Both the position numbers and the translations under genes were made by a program. Under the pieces are notes generated by a model. It was not told where the DNA came from. It did not search any database and saw nothing but the letters and a program-made list of their open reading frames with translations. A stretch of 64,000 nt of DNA from Rhodospirillales bacterium (lineage in GTDB: Bacteria; Pseudomonadota; Alphaproteobacteria; Micavibrionales; Micavibrionaceae), in the NCBI GenBank assembly GCA_020638175.1, contig JACKJA010000002.1, positions 372,001-436,000 on the forward strand. The letters run 5' to 3'. Below, piece by piece: positions 1 through 8,034 of the stretch (position 1 is its first letter; every line of letters begins with the position of its first letter).

Positions 1-381
1 GCCCTAAGAACCTTTCTGGAAGATCTGATCGCCCCGCGCCAAAAGCCGGAAACCAGCCCCGAATCTTCAGAAAATAGAGAAACTGAACCGCTCCCGACAC
101 AAAAACCCGTTTCCCCTCAGGCCGCCACCGCCGCAAAGGCCTATCAGCATTCAGCGGAAACTAAAGGGGAGCCGCCTGTCCTCCCCAGTCACCATAGCGC
201 GCGCTCCTCTGATGAAACGGCAAATAAACTGACGCAAGAGGACATCGACATGATCCGCCGCCTGATAAGTGAGTTATACGACCTTCCCGGACACACAAAC
301 CTGCAGCTATCCCTGAAACCCGGCAACAGTTTCATACAAAGTCTGATCGACGCCGTTACACTGGCCAAGCAGGCGGTGTAA
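1..381 (+). CDS. Unknown protein, C-terminal part
   Basis: Open reading frame running in from the left edge and ending at a TAA, giving 126 residues with no start in the window. The middle is rich in Pro, Ser, Thr and Glu and looks disordered. The last 55 residues look helical (motif LTQEDIDMIRRLISEL) followed by a short ordered tail. I do not recognise a family. It converges on the response-regulator gene with an 8-base gap and no visible terminator. Being real is inferred from an uninterrupted frame with coding-like composition. Confidence 0.55.
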   Translation, partial: ALRTFLEDLIAPRQKPETSPESSENRETEPLPTQKPVSPQAATAAKAYQHSAETKGEPPVLPSHHSARSSDETANKLTQEDIDMIRRLISELYDLPGHTNLQLSLKPGNSFIQSLIDAVTLAKQAV

Positions 382-389
382 TCACGGGT

Positions 390-1082
390 TTACATTAACC
401 GATACCCCGGCTCTTCCGTAACCAGAAGCATGGGATTCGCCGGATCGTCTTCTATTTTCTGGCGCAAACGATAGATGTGGGTTTCCAGCGTATGAGTTTC
501 CAGTCCCGCCGCATACCCCCAGACATCATCAAGCAATTCCTGACGACTGACAACGGCTCCTTTTTGCTGGTAAAGGCGAAGCAGCATGTCGCGTTCCTTC
601 TCGGTTAAACGAATAGTTCTGCGTTCTTTGCCACAAACAATTTTGCTCTCGACCGGATACAGAATACAGGAACCAAAGACGACCTCATCGGCAATTACCG
701 TTTTATTCTCGCGTAAATGCTTGGCCAGCCTGTCCAGTAAAGCCCCCATACGAAAGGGCCGGTAAAAGACATCATGACGATTCAAGGACATATCCGGGAT
801 ATTGTGATCTTCGCCGGCCAGAACAACAAAGGGCGTTTGAATGGCTTCATCCTGCAAACGCTCATAGAGTTCGGCAACACTCATATCCATCGCCTGACCA
901 TAGAGCAAAACAAGCCTGTTTTTCAGATGCGCATGAATTTCATGAATTTTTGCCAGAGCATCCCCGGCGCTCTCGAAAAACAGCAGTTCCTTATCCGGCC
1001 AGCGAATTAAAACCTGCTCCAGCATCCGCTTTAGTAGCGGATCTGTTATGATCGCTAATATTTTATCTTTGTCTCTATCCAC
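390..1082 (-). CDS. OmpR/PhoB-type DNA-binding regulator with degenerate receiver
   Basis: 230 residues, the normal length for an OmpR-family response regulator. The C-terminal half (about 130-230) is a clear winged-helix Trans_reg_C domain (RLTEKERDMLLRL, SRQELLDDVWGY, ETHIYRLRQKIE, GYRL). The N-terminal half aligns with a receiver but the phosphorylation site is lost: the acidic pair near residues 12-14 reads ITD, the phosphoacceptor Asp is replaced by Tyr61, the Thr/Ser switch by Ala89 and the conserved Lys by Arg108. It probably acts without phosphorylation, as known atypical OmpR-type regulators do. No histidine kinase is adjacent. Target genes are unknown. Confidence 0.85.
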   Translation of the reverse strand: MDRDKDKILAIITDPLLKRMLEQVLIRWPDKELLFFESAGDALAKIHEIHAHLKNRLVLLYGQAMDMSVAELYERLQDEAIQTPFVVLAGEDHNIPDMSLNRHDVFYRPFRMGALLDRLAKHLRENKTVIADEVVFGSCILYPVESKIVCGKERRTIRLTEKERDMLLRLYQQKGAVVSRQELLDDVWGYAAGLETHTLETHIYRLRQKIEDDPANPMLLVTEEPGYRLM

Positions 1083-1112
1083 AAACGCCTCCCCTGCCTT
1101 GTAGCTTGTTTA

Positions 1113-1129
1113 GTGTAGCAAGCCTACAC
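1113..1129. promoter_or_regulatory. Inverted repeat upstream of the atypical regulator
   Basis: Perfect 6-bp arms GTGTAG and CTACAC around CAAGC, 31 bp upstream of the start of the regulator gene read on the minus strand. An operator is plausible, possibly autoregulatory, but this rests on symmetry and position only. Confidence 0.35.
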
Positions 1130-1255
1130 GCGGAACAAAAGGAAAACCCGGCGGCAAATAATTCCGGAAAACTTTCATAAAAAAGAAGCTAACCGACTGA
1201 TTTTAAAGGATCGTCCTCTGGCACGGCGCTTGCAGCGCATTCTTCGAGGTTTTGA

Positions 1256-2086
1256 ATGATTGAAAGTTTGATCCAGACAGGAGTGCCGGCGGCGGAACAA
1301 GGGTCTGCCGTGCCAGCGCCGCGCAAACGATTCCATATGGGGTCGAGTGACCGCATGGCCGGATCGGTGCCCGTTTGGGAATACGGGTCTTCGGTCCGCA
1401 ACGATATAACAGATAATCTGGCTGCCGCCGGAAAACACGAAAGCTTTTCCGACGCCTTGGCCTATGCCGACCAACAAGCGGAAAACAAGGCCGCAGAGCC
1501 GCGCGATTTCGGATTTGGTGATCTGGTCGATATCATCAACCCGCTCCAGCATATACCGCTTATCGGCAATATTTACCGGGCGCTGACAGGGGATGAGATC
1601 GCCCCGGCATCTCAGATCATCGGCAGCACCGTTTATGGCGGTTTTATCGGCGCCGCCAGCGGTATCGCCAACGTTATTATCGAACAGGAAACCGGCAAGG
1701 ATATATCGGGCAACATGCTCGCAATGATCCGTGACGGGGATACCCCTTCTTATAAAAACAAAGCCGATCCGGTGGAACAGGACCTTGAACGGGCGCTGGC
1801 GCAACTGGACAATCCCGATCCCGGATTAACAACGACGGCACTGGGCTTTGCCCCGGCAGACAACAACGATAAATCCGGCGATTATGAACGCGTACCCGCT
1901 GCCGACGGCCGAACCGCGGGAACAATCGTACGGAAAAAAATGGCACAGGCCGATACCACCGGCATACCGGTCATGGCAAGAGAGCCAATTACCCAGGTCA
2001 CCTTGTCGCCGATACCTTTGCGCCAGGAAGACCGGCCTATAGCACTCTCTCCCCAAACAAAGCCGTTCCCACTCGCACATAAGTAG
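1256..2086 (+). CDS. Hypothetical protein with hydrophobic glycine-rich centre
   Basis: 276 residues. A GAGG Shine-Dalgarno lies 6 bases before the ATG. Residues about 85-140 hold a conserved-looking segment (FGFGDLVDIINPL, then a Gly/Ala-rich hydrophobic stretch IGSTVYGGFIGAASG); both ends are polar and probably disordered. No signal peptide or enzymatic motif. I do not recognise the family, although the protein at 50137-51069 has a comparable plan, with a Gly/Ala-rich hydrophobic centre and disordered flanks. The last 50 bases overlap the 3' end of the convergent yggS gene. Confidence 0.6.
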   Translation: MIESLIQTGVPAAEQGSAVPAPRKRFHMGSSDRMAGSVPVWEYGSSVRNDITDNLAAAGKHESFSDALAYADQQAENKAAEPRDFGFGDLVDIINPLQHIPLIGNIYRALTGDEIAPASQIIGSTVYGGFIGAASGIANVIIEQETGKDISGNMLAMIRDGDTPSYKNKADPVEQDLERALAQLDNPDPGLTTTALGFAPADNNDKSGDYERVPAADGRTAGTIVRKKMAQADTTGIPVMAREPITQVTLSPIPLRQEDRPIALSPQTKPFPLAHK

Positions 2087-2699
2087 CGCCGCATGCCACA
2101 GCTTTGTCGAAATCAGCGCTCATCCCCATGCTCAGCGCTGTTAAATCATGCCGGTCCGCCAGTTTTTTCAAAAACGCAAAATGCAGCGCGGATGGTTCAT
2201 CCGCCGGGGGAATACACATCAACCCCGTTATATTCAAGCCCTTGCCCTGCGCATAAGACAGCAAATCCGGCAGGTTTTCCGGCAAAACACCGGTTTTCTG
2301 GGGTTCAGCCCCGGTATTAACTTGAATAAAGCAAGGCAAAGCCCGCCCTTGTTTTTGCATTTCTGCCGCCAGAACATCCGCCAGCTTTTCCCGGTCCAGC
2401 GTTTCGATCACATCAAACAGCGCCACGGCATCCGCAGCCTTGTTGGTTTGCAGCGGGCCGATCAAATGCAAGTGTAAATCGGGATATTCATCTCTCAGCA
2501 CCGACCAGTGTTCCTGCGCTTCCTGCACCCGGTTTTCGCCAAAGCAGCGATGACCGGCGGCCAGCGCATCCTTTATGGCCTCCGGCGGCTGGCGCTTACT
2601 GACTGCAACCAGATGAACGGTTGCAGGATCGCGCCCCATAACCTTGGCCGCTTTTGCAATCCGGCCGTGAATAACCGCTATATTTTCAGAAATAGTCAT
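2037..2699 (-). CDS. yggS: YggS/PLPBP family pyridoxal-phosphate homeostasis protein
   Basis: About 220 residues from MTISENI, the usual length of the family. The PLP-binding Lys sits in LVAVSKRQP near the N-terminus, followed by the family signature FGENRVQEA, then HLIGPLQTNK, IQVNTG and SMGMSADFDKAV, ending in VRVGTALFG. These proteins bind PLP in the cytoplasm and buffer its supply; no catalytic activity is established. I prefer the ATG at 2699 because the 22-residue upstream extension is hydrophobic and runs back into the porin terminator. Its 3' end overlaps the convergent hypothetical gene by 50 bases. Confidence 0.9.
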   Translation of the reverse strand: MTISENIAVIHGRIAKAAKVMGRDPATVHLVAVSKRQPPEAIKDALAAGHRCFGENRVQEAQEHWSVLRDEYPDLHLHLIGPLQTNKAADAVALFDVIETLDREKLADVLAAEMQKQGRALPCFIQVNTGAEPQKTGVLPENLPDLLSYAQGKGLNITGLMCIPPADEPSALHFAFLKKLADRHDLTALSMGMSADFDKAVACGATYVRVGTALFGERVL

Positions 2700-2727
2700 G
2701 ACAGGGAACTTACCACAAAAGCCGAAC

Positions 2728-2758
2728 ACAAAAAAAGAGGCGCTGAAAACAGCGCCTC
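2728..2758 (-). terminator. Rho-independent terminator of the porin gene
   Basis: Perfect 9-bp stem GAGGCGCTG/CAGCGCCTC with a four-base loop (2737-2758), followed on the minus strand by a T run (2731-2736). It sits 31 bp after the porin stop and before yggS, so it should insulate yggS from the strong porin promoter. Confidence 0.9.
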
Positions 2759-2789
2759 CCTTCAAATTCTTAGAGCTAAATCGCTTCGA

Positions 2790-3977
2790 TTAGAAGTCGA
2801 TTTGCGTACCCAACATAACGGCCGTACCGTCCATGTCTTGACCGTTGGCTGCCGGTACATCGTGTTCGATGTAGGAGATGGAACCACGGAAGGTCATGCC
2901 CGGACCGTAGGTGTAAACAACACCGCCGGTGTAACGGTCGGTTTCGTATTCACCAGCGCCCGTACCCAGCTCTTCGTTACGGCTCAGGTAAGATGCACCC
3001 AGTTTGAACGGGCCAGTCGTGTAGTCGGCACCGATAACCCAGGTTTCTTTGTCGCTGTCATCGTCACGAGCTTGGTTGTCGATCGTGTAAACCGCACCAA
3101 CACCAATCGGGCCGAAGTCCAGGTCCAGACCTACGTTCCAAGCTTCGTTGTCATCATGACCGGAACCAGCTGTCGTTTCTTCCAGGTCAACGAGGGTGTA
3201 ACCACCGCCCAGAGCAACGCCAACATTTTGGAACATACCTTCGTAACGGATAGCTGCTTCGTATGCAGAACCCAGATCGTTGGTTTGGTCGTCGATGTTC
3301 GTACCGAATGCACCGTTGTAACCGTTGTCAGCACCCATTTCCGGTGTGTAAGACAGACCAGCTTGGAAGCCGTTCATAACCGGCGTCAAGTAGGTCAGCT
3401 TTTCTTTGTAACCGGACAGGTCTTGAGCGTAGTCAAAAATGGTGTCAACAGCTGTCGTCGTAGCTGTACCAGCACCTGGCGTCAGGTGAGCTGTACCAGC
3501 CGGCATGTTTTGCAGCGTTGCGCCGTAGTTAAACGGAGAAACGTACTGACGAATGCCGTCGTAGTTGCTGTCGGCAGAAGGAGCAGCAACCTGCAACAGG
3601 TAAGCAGCGCCATCTTCCGCACCAAAGTTGATGCGACCCCAAGAACCGGAGAAGTACAGGTAAGATTCTTCGAACGTGCCTTCGTTGTTAGCAGCAGCAG
3701 CCATGTGGTTACCGTCAGCTTCCAACTCGAAGTGAGCACCGACCGTCAGGCCGTTGTCCAGCGTCGTTTCGCCGTTGAAGTGGATTTCAGATTCACGAAC
3801 AGCGTCAATGCTGCGTGCTTCTGCCGTCGCACCTGTCATTTCGTCTTGGTTTTGGTAAAACAAGTACATTTTTGAATGGCCGCCGAGTTCCAGCTTAACG
3901 CCGTCTTCAGCAGATGCCGGTGCAGCAAAGCCAAGGCCCATAGCAACAGCGGCGGTACCGATAAGTAGTTTTTTCAT
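2790..3977 (-). CDS. Outer-membrane porin
   Basis: 395 residues from MKKLLIGTAAVAM, with a typical signal peptide cut after ASAEDG. The mature part alternates polar and aromatic residues with many Gly/Asp turns and ends in a terminal Phe (GTQIDF), the signal for BAM-dependent insertion. It matches Gram-negative general porins (Porin_4/OmpC-like), which form passive trimeric channels. The start is fixed by GGAGG 8 bases before the ATG; the 26-residue upstream extension is rejected. Codons are strongly biased and very uniform, as expected for a highly expressed gene. It has its own promoter and terminator, so is monocistronic. Confidence 0.93.
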   Translation of the reverse strand: MKKLLIGTAAVAMGLGFAAPASAEDGVKLELGGHSKMYLFYQNQDEMTGATAEARSIDAVRESEIHFNGETTLDNGLTVGAHFELEADGNHMAAAANNEGTFEESYLYFSGSWGRINFGAEDGAAYLLQVAAPSADSNYDGIRQYVSPFNYGATLQNMPAGTAHLTPGAGTATTTAVDTIFDYAQDLSGYKEKLTYLTPVMNGFQAGLSYTPEMGADNGYNGAFGTNIDDQTNDLGSAYEAAIRYEGMFQNVGVALGGGYTLVDLEETTAGSGHDDNEAWNVGLDLDFGPIGVGAVYTIDNQARDDDSDKETWVIGADYTTGPFKLGASYLSRNEELGTGAGEYETDRYTGGVVYTYGPGMTFRGSISYIEHDVPAANGQDMDGTAVMLGTQIDF

Positions 3978-4079
3978 TGTCTTTTTCCTCCAATACACAA
4001 CATAGAATAGACAAATAAGTTGAACATGGTTCGAACTGAACCAAAACAGAATCATTGCCGTTAAACAATGACGGTCCCG

Positions 4080-4107
4080 ATTATGCGCTTTTATGAATCA
4101 GGGTCAA
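4080..4107 (-). promoter_or_regulatory. Sigma-70-like promoter of the porin gene
   Basis: On the minus strand TTGACC (4107-4102) and CATAAT (4085-4080) are separated by 16 bp, each one base off consensus. This predicts a 5' leader of about 95 bases before the porin ATG at 3977. Apart from this and the direct repeats upstream, the 319-base gap between the porin and the DUF3576 gene shows nothing else I can name. Confidence 0.7.
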
Positions 4108-4119
4108 GAACGGTTTCGA

Positions 4120-4164
4120 CAAAAATGTCACATTACTTTTTTTATCGTTGCAAAAATGTCACAT
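4120..4164. repeat. Direct repeats upstream of the porin -35 box
   Basis: A 14-bp sequence, CAAAAATGTCACAT, occurs perfectly at 4120-4133 and 4151-4164, 31 bp start to start (three helical turns). Both copies lie directly upstream of the porin -35 element, the position for an activator that binds tandem direct repeats on one face of the DNA, as OmpR-family regulators do. The binding protein is not known. Confidence 0.6.
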
Positions 4165-4296
4165 CGGAAAAGAACCCTTAATCAATTCCTGCACAGGGAA
4201 AAACCCGGCAACAGCGATCTTCGCTTGAGCCACAAGATCACTCATGCTAGGAAGAAAACCGGTTCATACTAATAATGTATTACAGGATACCATCCC

Positions 4297-4842
4297 ATGT
4301 CTGCCGTGAAAAACTTGAAAATCTTGATTTTGTTGACCGCTATCATTTTGCCGCTGGCTGCCTGCGGCAGCGACAAGGTCAAAACCGAGTCGAAATACCC
4401 GACCGGCGCCGACCGGGGCGGCACGGAAGATATCTATGCCGAGCCGGAAAGCATATTCGGCCCAAACGGGTTGCGGTTTTTGGGCGGCGAAGACAAGGAA
4501 GACAAAGGGGGCTCATCCGGTATTGGTGTAAACAGTTTCCTGTGGCGGGCCTCTCTGGACACTGTATCCTTTATGCCGCTGGCCAGCGCCGACCCGTTTG
4601 GCGGCGTGATCCTGACCGACTGGTATTCCCCGCCGGAAAACCCCGATGAACGCTTCAAACTGAATGTCTTTATCCTTGACCGTCAGCTACGGGCCGATGG
4701 CGTACAGGTAAAAGTCTTCCGCCAAACCCGCCGCGGCAGTGAATGGCGCGATGCGGCTTCGTCCGATGACACCGCCCGGAAGCTGGAAGACGCCATCCTG
4801 ACCCGTGCCCGCCAGATGCGCGTTGCCCAGATGAATAAATAA
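4297..4842 (+). CDS. DUF3576 family lipoprotein
   Basis: 181 residues with a lipoprotein signal: basic start, hydrophobic core and lipobox LAAC at about residue 22, so it should be lipid-anchored in the envelope. The remainder matches the alphaproteobacterial DUF3576 family as I remember it (GIGVNSFLWRASLDT, ADPFGGVILTDWY, then a C-terminal helix with ILTRARQMR). The function is unknown. An AGGAT stretch precedes the ATG. It probably forms a transcription unit with the Clp-like ATPase 25 bases downstream. Confidence 0.8.
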   Translation: MSAVKNLKILILLTAIILPLAACGSDKVKTESKYPTGADRGGTEDIYAEPESIFGPNGLRFLGGEDKEDKGGSSGIGVNSFLWRASLDTVSFMPLASADPFGGVILTDWYSPPENPDERFKLNVFILDRQLRADGVQVKVFRQTRRGSEWRDAASSDDTARKLEDAILTRARQMRVAQMNK

Positions 4843-4867
4843 ACCACCGGAAAGGACGACCGCCACC

Positions 4868-5770
4868 ATGGCCATTAAACGTTTTCTGGTCTCTGACGAC
4901 GAACTGGAAGAAATGATCCACCGGTATTGCCGGGATTTAACGACTCTGGCGCGCGAAGGACGCTATGACCCCATTACGGGCCGGGACAAGGAAATTCAGG
5001 AAATGGTCCTGACCCTGTTGCAAAAAGGCCGGAAGAACGTGGTTCTCCAAGCCCCCGCCGGGGTTGGTAAAACAGCAGCCGTTGTCGGGCTGGCACAGGC
5101 CGTCGTCGCCGAAAAAGTACCGGAATACCTTTATAATGCCCGAATTCTGGAGATTGACCTGGCCAGTATGGCCGCCGGAACTGAATCCATAGCCGAGTTT
5201 CAGGGCCGCTTCGTCCCGCTGTGCCGCGGCGTCGCCGAGCGTTATCATGTCGAAGGGCATTACCGCTTCATCCTGTTCATTGATGAAATGCACCAGATCA
5301 TGCCGCTTTGTGAAAACAGCTCCTACCGCGGCCTGTCGGAAGTTATGAAACCTTACCTGACCGCCGGGGATTTGCTGGTCATCGGCGCAACAACGCTGGA
5401 TGAATACCGGGTTTACGTCGCCGAAGACCCGGCCATGGACCGCCGGTTCCAGAAAATCCACCTGAAAGTCCCGAACAGCCACGAAACGTTCGAGATTCTA
5501 AAAGCCCTGCGCCCGGCTTACGAGGAGCATCACCGGACAAAAATTCCTGATGACGTCCTGCAGATGATCGTCGACATGACGGATAAATATTTGCGCCGCC
5601 GGAACCAGCCGGATAAATCCATTATCGTCATGGATGCCGCCTGCGCCTATCACGTCATGGAATACGGCTGGCACGGGGAACTGGATAAAAAATCGGTTCA
5701 GACCATCGTTTCGATTGAATCGAAACTGTCGCCGGATGCCTTGGAAGGCAAGGACAAAAATCACCACTAA
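4868..5770 (+). CDS. Single-domain ClpA/ClpB-type AAA+ ATPase
   Basis: 300 residues that correspond to only the first AAA+ module of ClpA/ClpB. Visible are YDPITGRDKEI (33-43), Walker A APAGVGKT (62-69), Walker B FILFIDE (134-140), the sensor-1 strand VIGATTLDEY and the arginine-finger segment DRRFQKI. The Clp N-domain, the ClpB middle coiled coil, the second AAA+ ring and any ClpP-binding loop are absent. A role as an unfoldase or remodelling ATPase is inferred; no protease partner is nearby. A MoxR ATPase follows 67 bases downstream. The length fits a complete small protein rather than a broken Clp gene. Confidence 0.85.
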   Translation: MAIKRFLVSDDELEEMIHRYCRDLTTLAREGRYDPITGRDKEIQEMVLTLLQKGRKNVVLQAPAGVGKTAAVVGLAQAVVAEKVPEYLYNARILEIDLASMAAGTESIAEFQGRFVPLCRGVAERYHVEGHYRFILFIDEMHQIMPLCENSSYRGLSEVMKPYLTAGDLLVIGATTLDEYRVYVAEDPAMDRRFQKIHLKVPNSHETFEILKALRPAYEEHHRTKIPDDVLQMIVDMTDKYLRRRNQPDKSIIVMDAACAYHVMEYGWHGELDKKSVQTIVSIESKLSPDALEGKDKNHH

Positions 5771-5837
5771 CGAGCATTGTCTCGGCGCATATTTCCTGTA
5801 AACTGTCATAATAAGTCTGCAAGGAGCATCCCTTCCC

Positions 5838-6827
5838 ATGAGCGCACGCGATTCCATTCTCGAACTAAAACGCAACGTACAACAAGACATTATCGGGCAA
5901 AGCGAAATTGTTGATCGCTTGATTATCGGCCTGCTGGCAAACGGTAACTTGCTGGTGGAGGGGCTACCGGGCCTTGCCAAAACGCGGGCTATTAAATCAC
6001 TGGCCAGCAACATGGATTGCGATTATCGCCGGATCCAGTTCACACCCGATCTGGTTTCGACCGATATCACCGGACGTTCGACCTATTACAAGGGGGAAGA
6101 CGGCGAAGCGGGCCTGACCAAATTCGAAAAAGGACCGATTTTTGCCAATATCGTACTGGCCGACGAGATCAACCGGGCCCCTTCGAAAGTACAAAACTCG
6201 CTTCTGGAAGCCATGGAGGAACGGCAGGTAACCGTCTCCGGCACCGCTTATAAGATGCCGGATTTATTTCTGGTTATGGCAACCCAGAACCCGGTTGAGC
6301 AAGAGGGAACATTTGCCCTGCCGGAAGCCCAGATGGACCGGTTTCTCATGCATGTGACCGTCGATTATCCCGATGAAGAGTCCGAAGCCAAAATCATCCG
6401 CCTTGTCCGCGAAGAAGAAGCGGAAAAACGCGGCAGCGGAAAAAGCGAAAAAACAAAAACCGCACCGCTGCAACAAAAAGTCATATTCGATGCGCGGAAC
6501 GAAGTCGATCAGATCAAAGTGCCGGAAGCCGTAGAAAAATATATTGTCGATATTATCTTTGCCACCCGTTATCCGGATAAATACGGCTATACGCTCAAAA
6601 GCTATCTGAAAGTCGGGGCCAGCCCGCGGGGATCACTGGCGCTGGACCGCTGTGCCCGCGCGCGCGCATGGCTCGATGGCCGCGATACCGTCACAGCCGA
6701 AGATATTCAGGCCATGGCCAAACCGGTATTGCGCCACCGTCTGGGCCGCGGGGAACGCGCCTACGACCACAAAGTCACCACCGACGAAATTGTCGACCAC
6801 ATTCTGGAGCTTATTCCCGCGCCATAA
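5838..6827 (+). CDS. MoxR-family AAA+ ATPase
   Basis: 329 residues. The MoxR signature is clear: DIIGQSEIVDRL, Walker A EGLPGLAKT, QFTPDLVSTDITG, Walker B VLADEINRAPSKVQNSLLEA, and sensor ATQNPVEQEGTFALPEAQMDRF, with a C-terminal lid domain. These ATPases act as chaperones that load or activate partners, usually with a DUF58 and a VWA-domain protein encoded next door. Neither partner is present here: the next gene is convergent. A charged insertion (about 197-210, rich in Lys/Glu) lies between the core and lid. AAGGAG precedes the ATG. Confidence 0.93.
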   Translation: MSARDSILELKRNVQQDIIGQSEIVDRLIIGLLANGNLLVEGLPGLAKTRAIKSLASNMDCDYRRIQFTPDLVSTDITGRSTYYKGEDGEAGLTKFEKGPIFANIVLADEINRAPSKVQNSLLEAMEERQVTVSGTAYKMPDLFLVMATQNPVEQEGTFALPEAQMDRFLMHVTVDYPDEESEAKIIRLVREEEAEKRGSGKSEKTKTAPLQQKVIFDARNEVDQIKVPEAVEKYIVDIIFATRYPDKYGYTLKSYLKVGASPRGSLALDRCARARAWLDGRDTVTAEDIQAMAKPVLRHRLGRGERAYDHKVTTDEIVDHILELIPAP

Positions 6828-6836
6828 GCCGGCAAC

Positions 6837-7862
6837 TTACTTTACAGCCCTGATAATCTTGAAACCGCCGCCTTCATAGCGCTTTTCAAAGCTTTTAAAG
6901 CTTTTCTGCACCACAGATTCATAAGGCAGGTGAGCATTGGCAACCATCCACAAAACCCCGCCGGGCTTCAAAGCGGCGGCGGCTGTATGGATAAAAGCCT
7001 GCCCGATCGAGGCCTGCGTCGTCTTGCCTTCGTGAAAAGGGGGGTTCATCACGACAAAATCCAGCGGCGGTAAATCGCCCCGGCCCGCCGTGACATCAAC
7101 CCATCGGCAATGAACCTGCGGAAAGGCCTTCATATTCTCCTCGCAAGCACACACCGCCCGCGCATCAGCATCCAGACAATAAAGCGCCGTAATATCAGGA
7201 TTACCCTTAAGAACCCTATCAGACAAATAGCCGTAACCGCAGCCCATATCCGCACCGGCACCGGCCAGCGATCCATCCGGCATTTCCGCCGCCAGCAAAG
7301 CCGAGCCTTTATCAACCCTGTCCCAGCCAAAAATACCGGGACAGGAAACAAACCGTCCGCCCTCAATCGACTGTAAAGCGCCATCCGCCAACCATGTCCG
7401 CACTTTTTCCCGGTCATAATCATGGACGGTCGCCTGCACGATCCGGGCATGAAATTTGGTGTCTTCCTGAATATCCAGCCCCAGCGCCTTGATATCCTTG
7501 CCCAGCCGCTTGCCGCCGGCATCATTGCCCGCCGCGCACAACAATATCCCCCCATCTTTTAATGCACTCAGGGCTGAGGCCAGATAAAACAAGGTTTCGC
7601 GCTGCTGTTTACCGCCCAACACCAAGACCATATCAAAGTCGTCCTGCACAGGCATATCCGAGGAAACCGGATAACCTTGCCGCTCCAGAAACGCAGCATA
7701 GGGCTGGAAATATTGCTGCATATGAATTTCCGCGCCGGAAAAAAGCGCCAGATCTTCGTGAGTTCGGGCATTCACGTAAAGAATACTGCTACCAGCACCG
7801 GGAGTGACGGCCTCCATTTTTTCAAGACCGTAAAACAGCGCTTTAACGGGATCGGATGACAT
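6837..7862 (-). CDS. rsmC: RsmC/RlmG-like class I SAM methyltransferase
   Basis: 341 residues, the length of RsmC. It has the two-domain plan: a catalytically silent N-terminal methyltransferase-like half (about 1-170) and a C-terminal catalytic half with the SAM loop DMGCGYGYLS and the N-methyltransferase motif NPPFHEG. RsmC methylates guanine-1207 N2 of 16S rRNA in E. coli; RlmG does the equivalent in 23S rRNA, and sequence inspection cannot separate them. It converges on the moxR gene with a 9-base gap. Confidence 0.8.
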   Translation of the reverse strand: MSSDPVKALFYGLEKMEAVTPGAGSSILYVNARTHEDLALFSGAEIHMQQYFQPYAAFLERQGYPVSSDMPVQDDFDMVLVLGGKQQRETLFYLASALSALKDGGILLCAAGNDAGGKRLGKDIKALGLDIQEDTKFHARIVQATVHDYDREKVRTWLADGALQSIEGGRFVSCPGIFGWDRVDKGSALLAAEMPDGSLAGAGADMGCGYGYLSDRVLKGNPDITALYCLDADARAVCACEENMKAFPQVHCRWVDVTAGRGDLPPLDFVVMNPPFHEGKTTQASIGQAFIHTAAAALKPGGVLWMVANAHLPYESVVQKSFKSFEKRYEGGGFKIIRAVK

Positions 7863-7961
7863 GAATAGCTATACCTGTACACAAAACAACCAGAAAACGG
7901 AGTTACATTGAGGCATATTTACCGGCCACAGGCAAGCTTTGACAAAACCCGGAAATGCAAT

Positions 7962-7998
7962 AAAAACCGCGAGGCCGGGTGGGATTGGCCCCGCGGTT
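7962..7998 (-). terminator. Terminator after the RTX gene
   Basis: Stem AACCGCG/CGCGGTT (7965-7971 with 7992-7998) with an inner GGCC pairing and, on the minus strand, a following T run. It lies 37 bp after the RTX gene stop. Confidence 0.8.
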
Positions 7999-8034
7999 CG
8001 CAGCTGTGAAAAAAACAGCTAAACCATGTTAATC

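Noticed and set aside
2508..3875. 455-codon open frame on the plus strand opposite the porin gene
   Set aside because: It is the antisense shadow of a gene with very biased codons; its product is rich in Cys, Arg and Val and resembles nothing, and the porin on the other strand is unambiguous.
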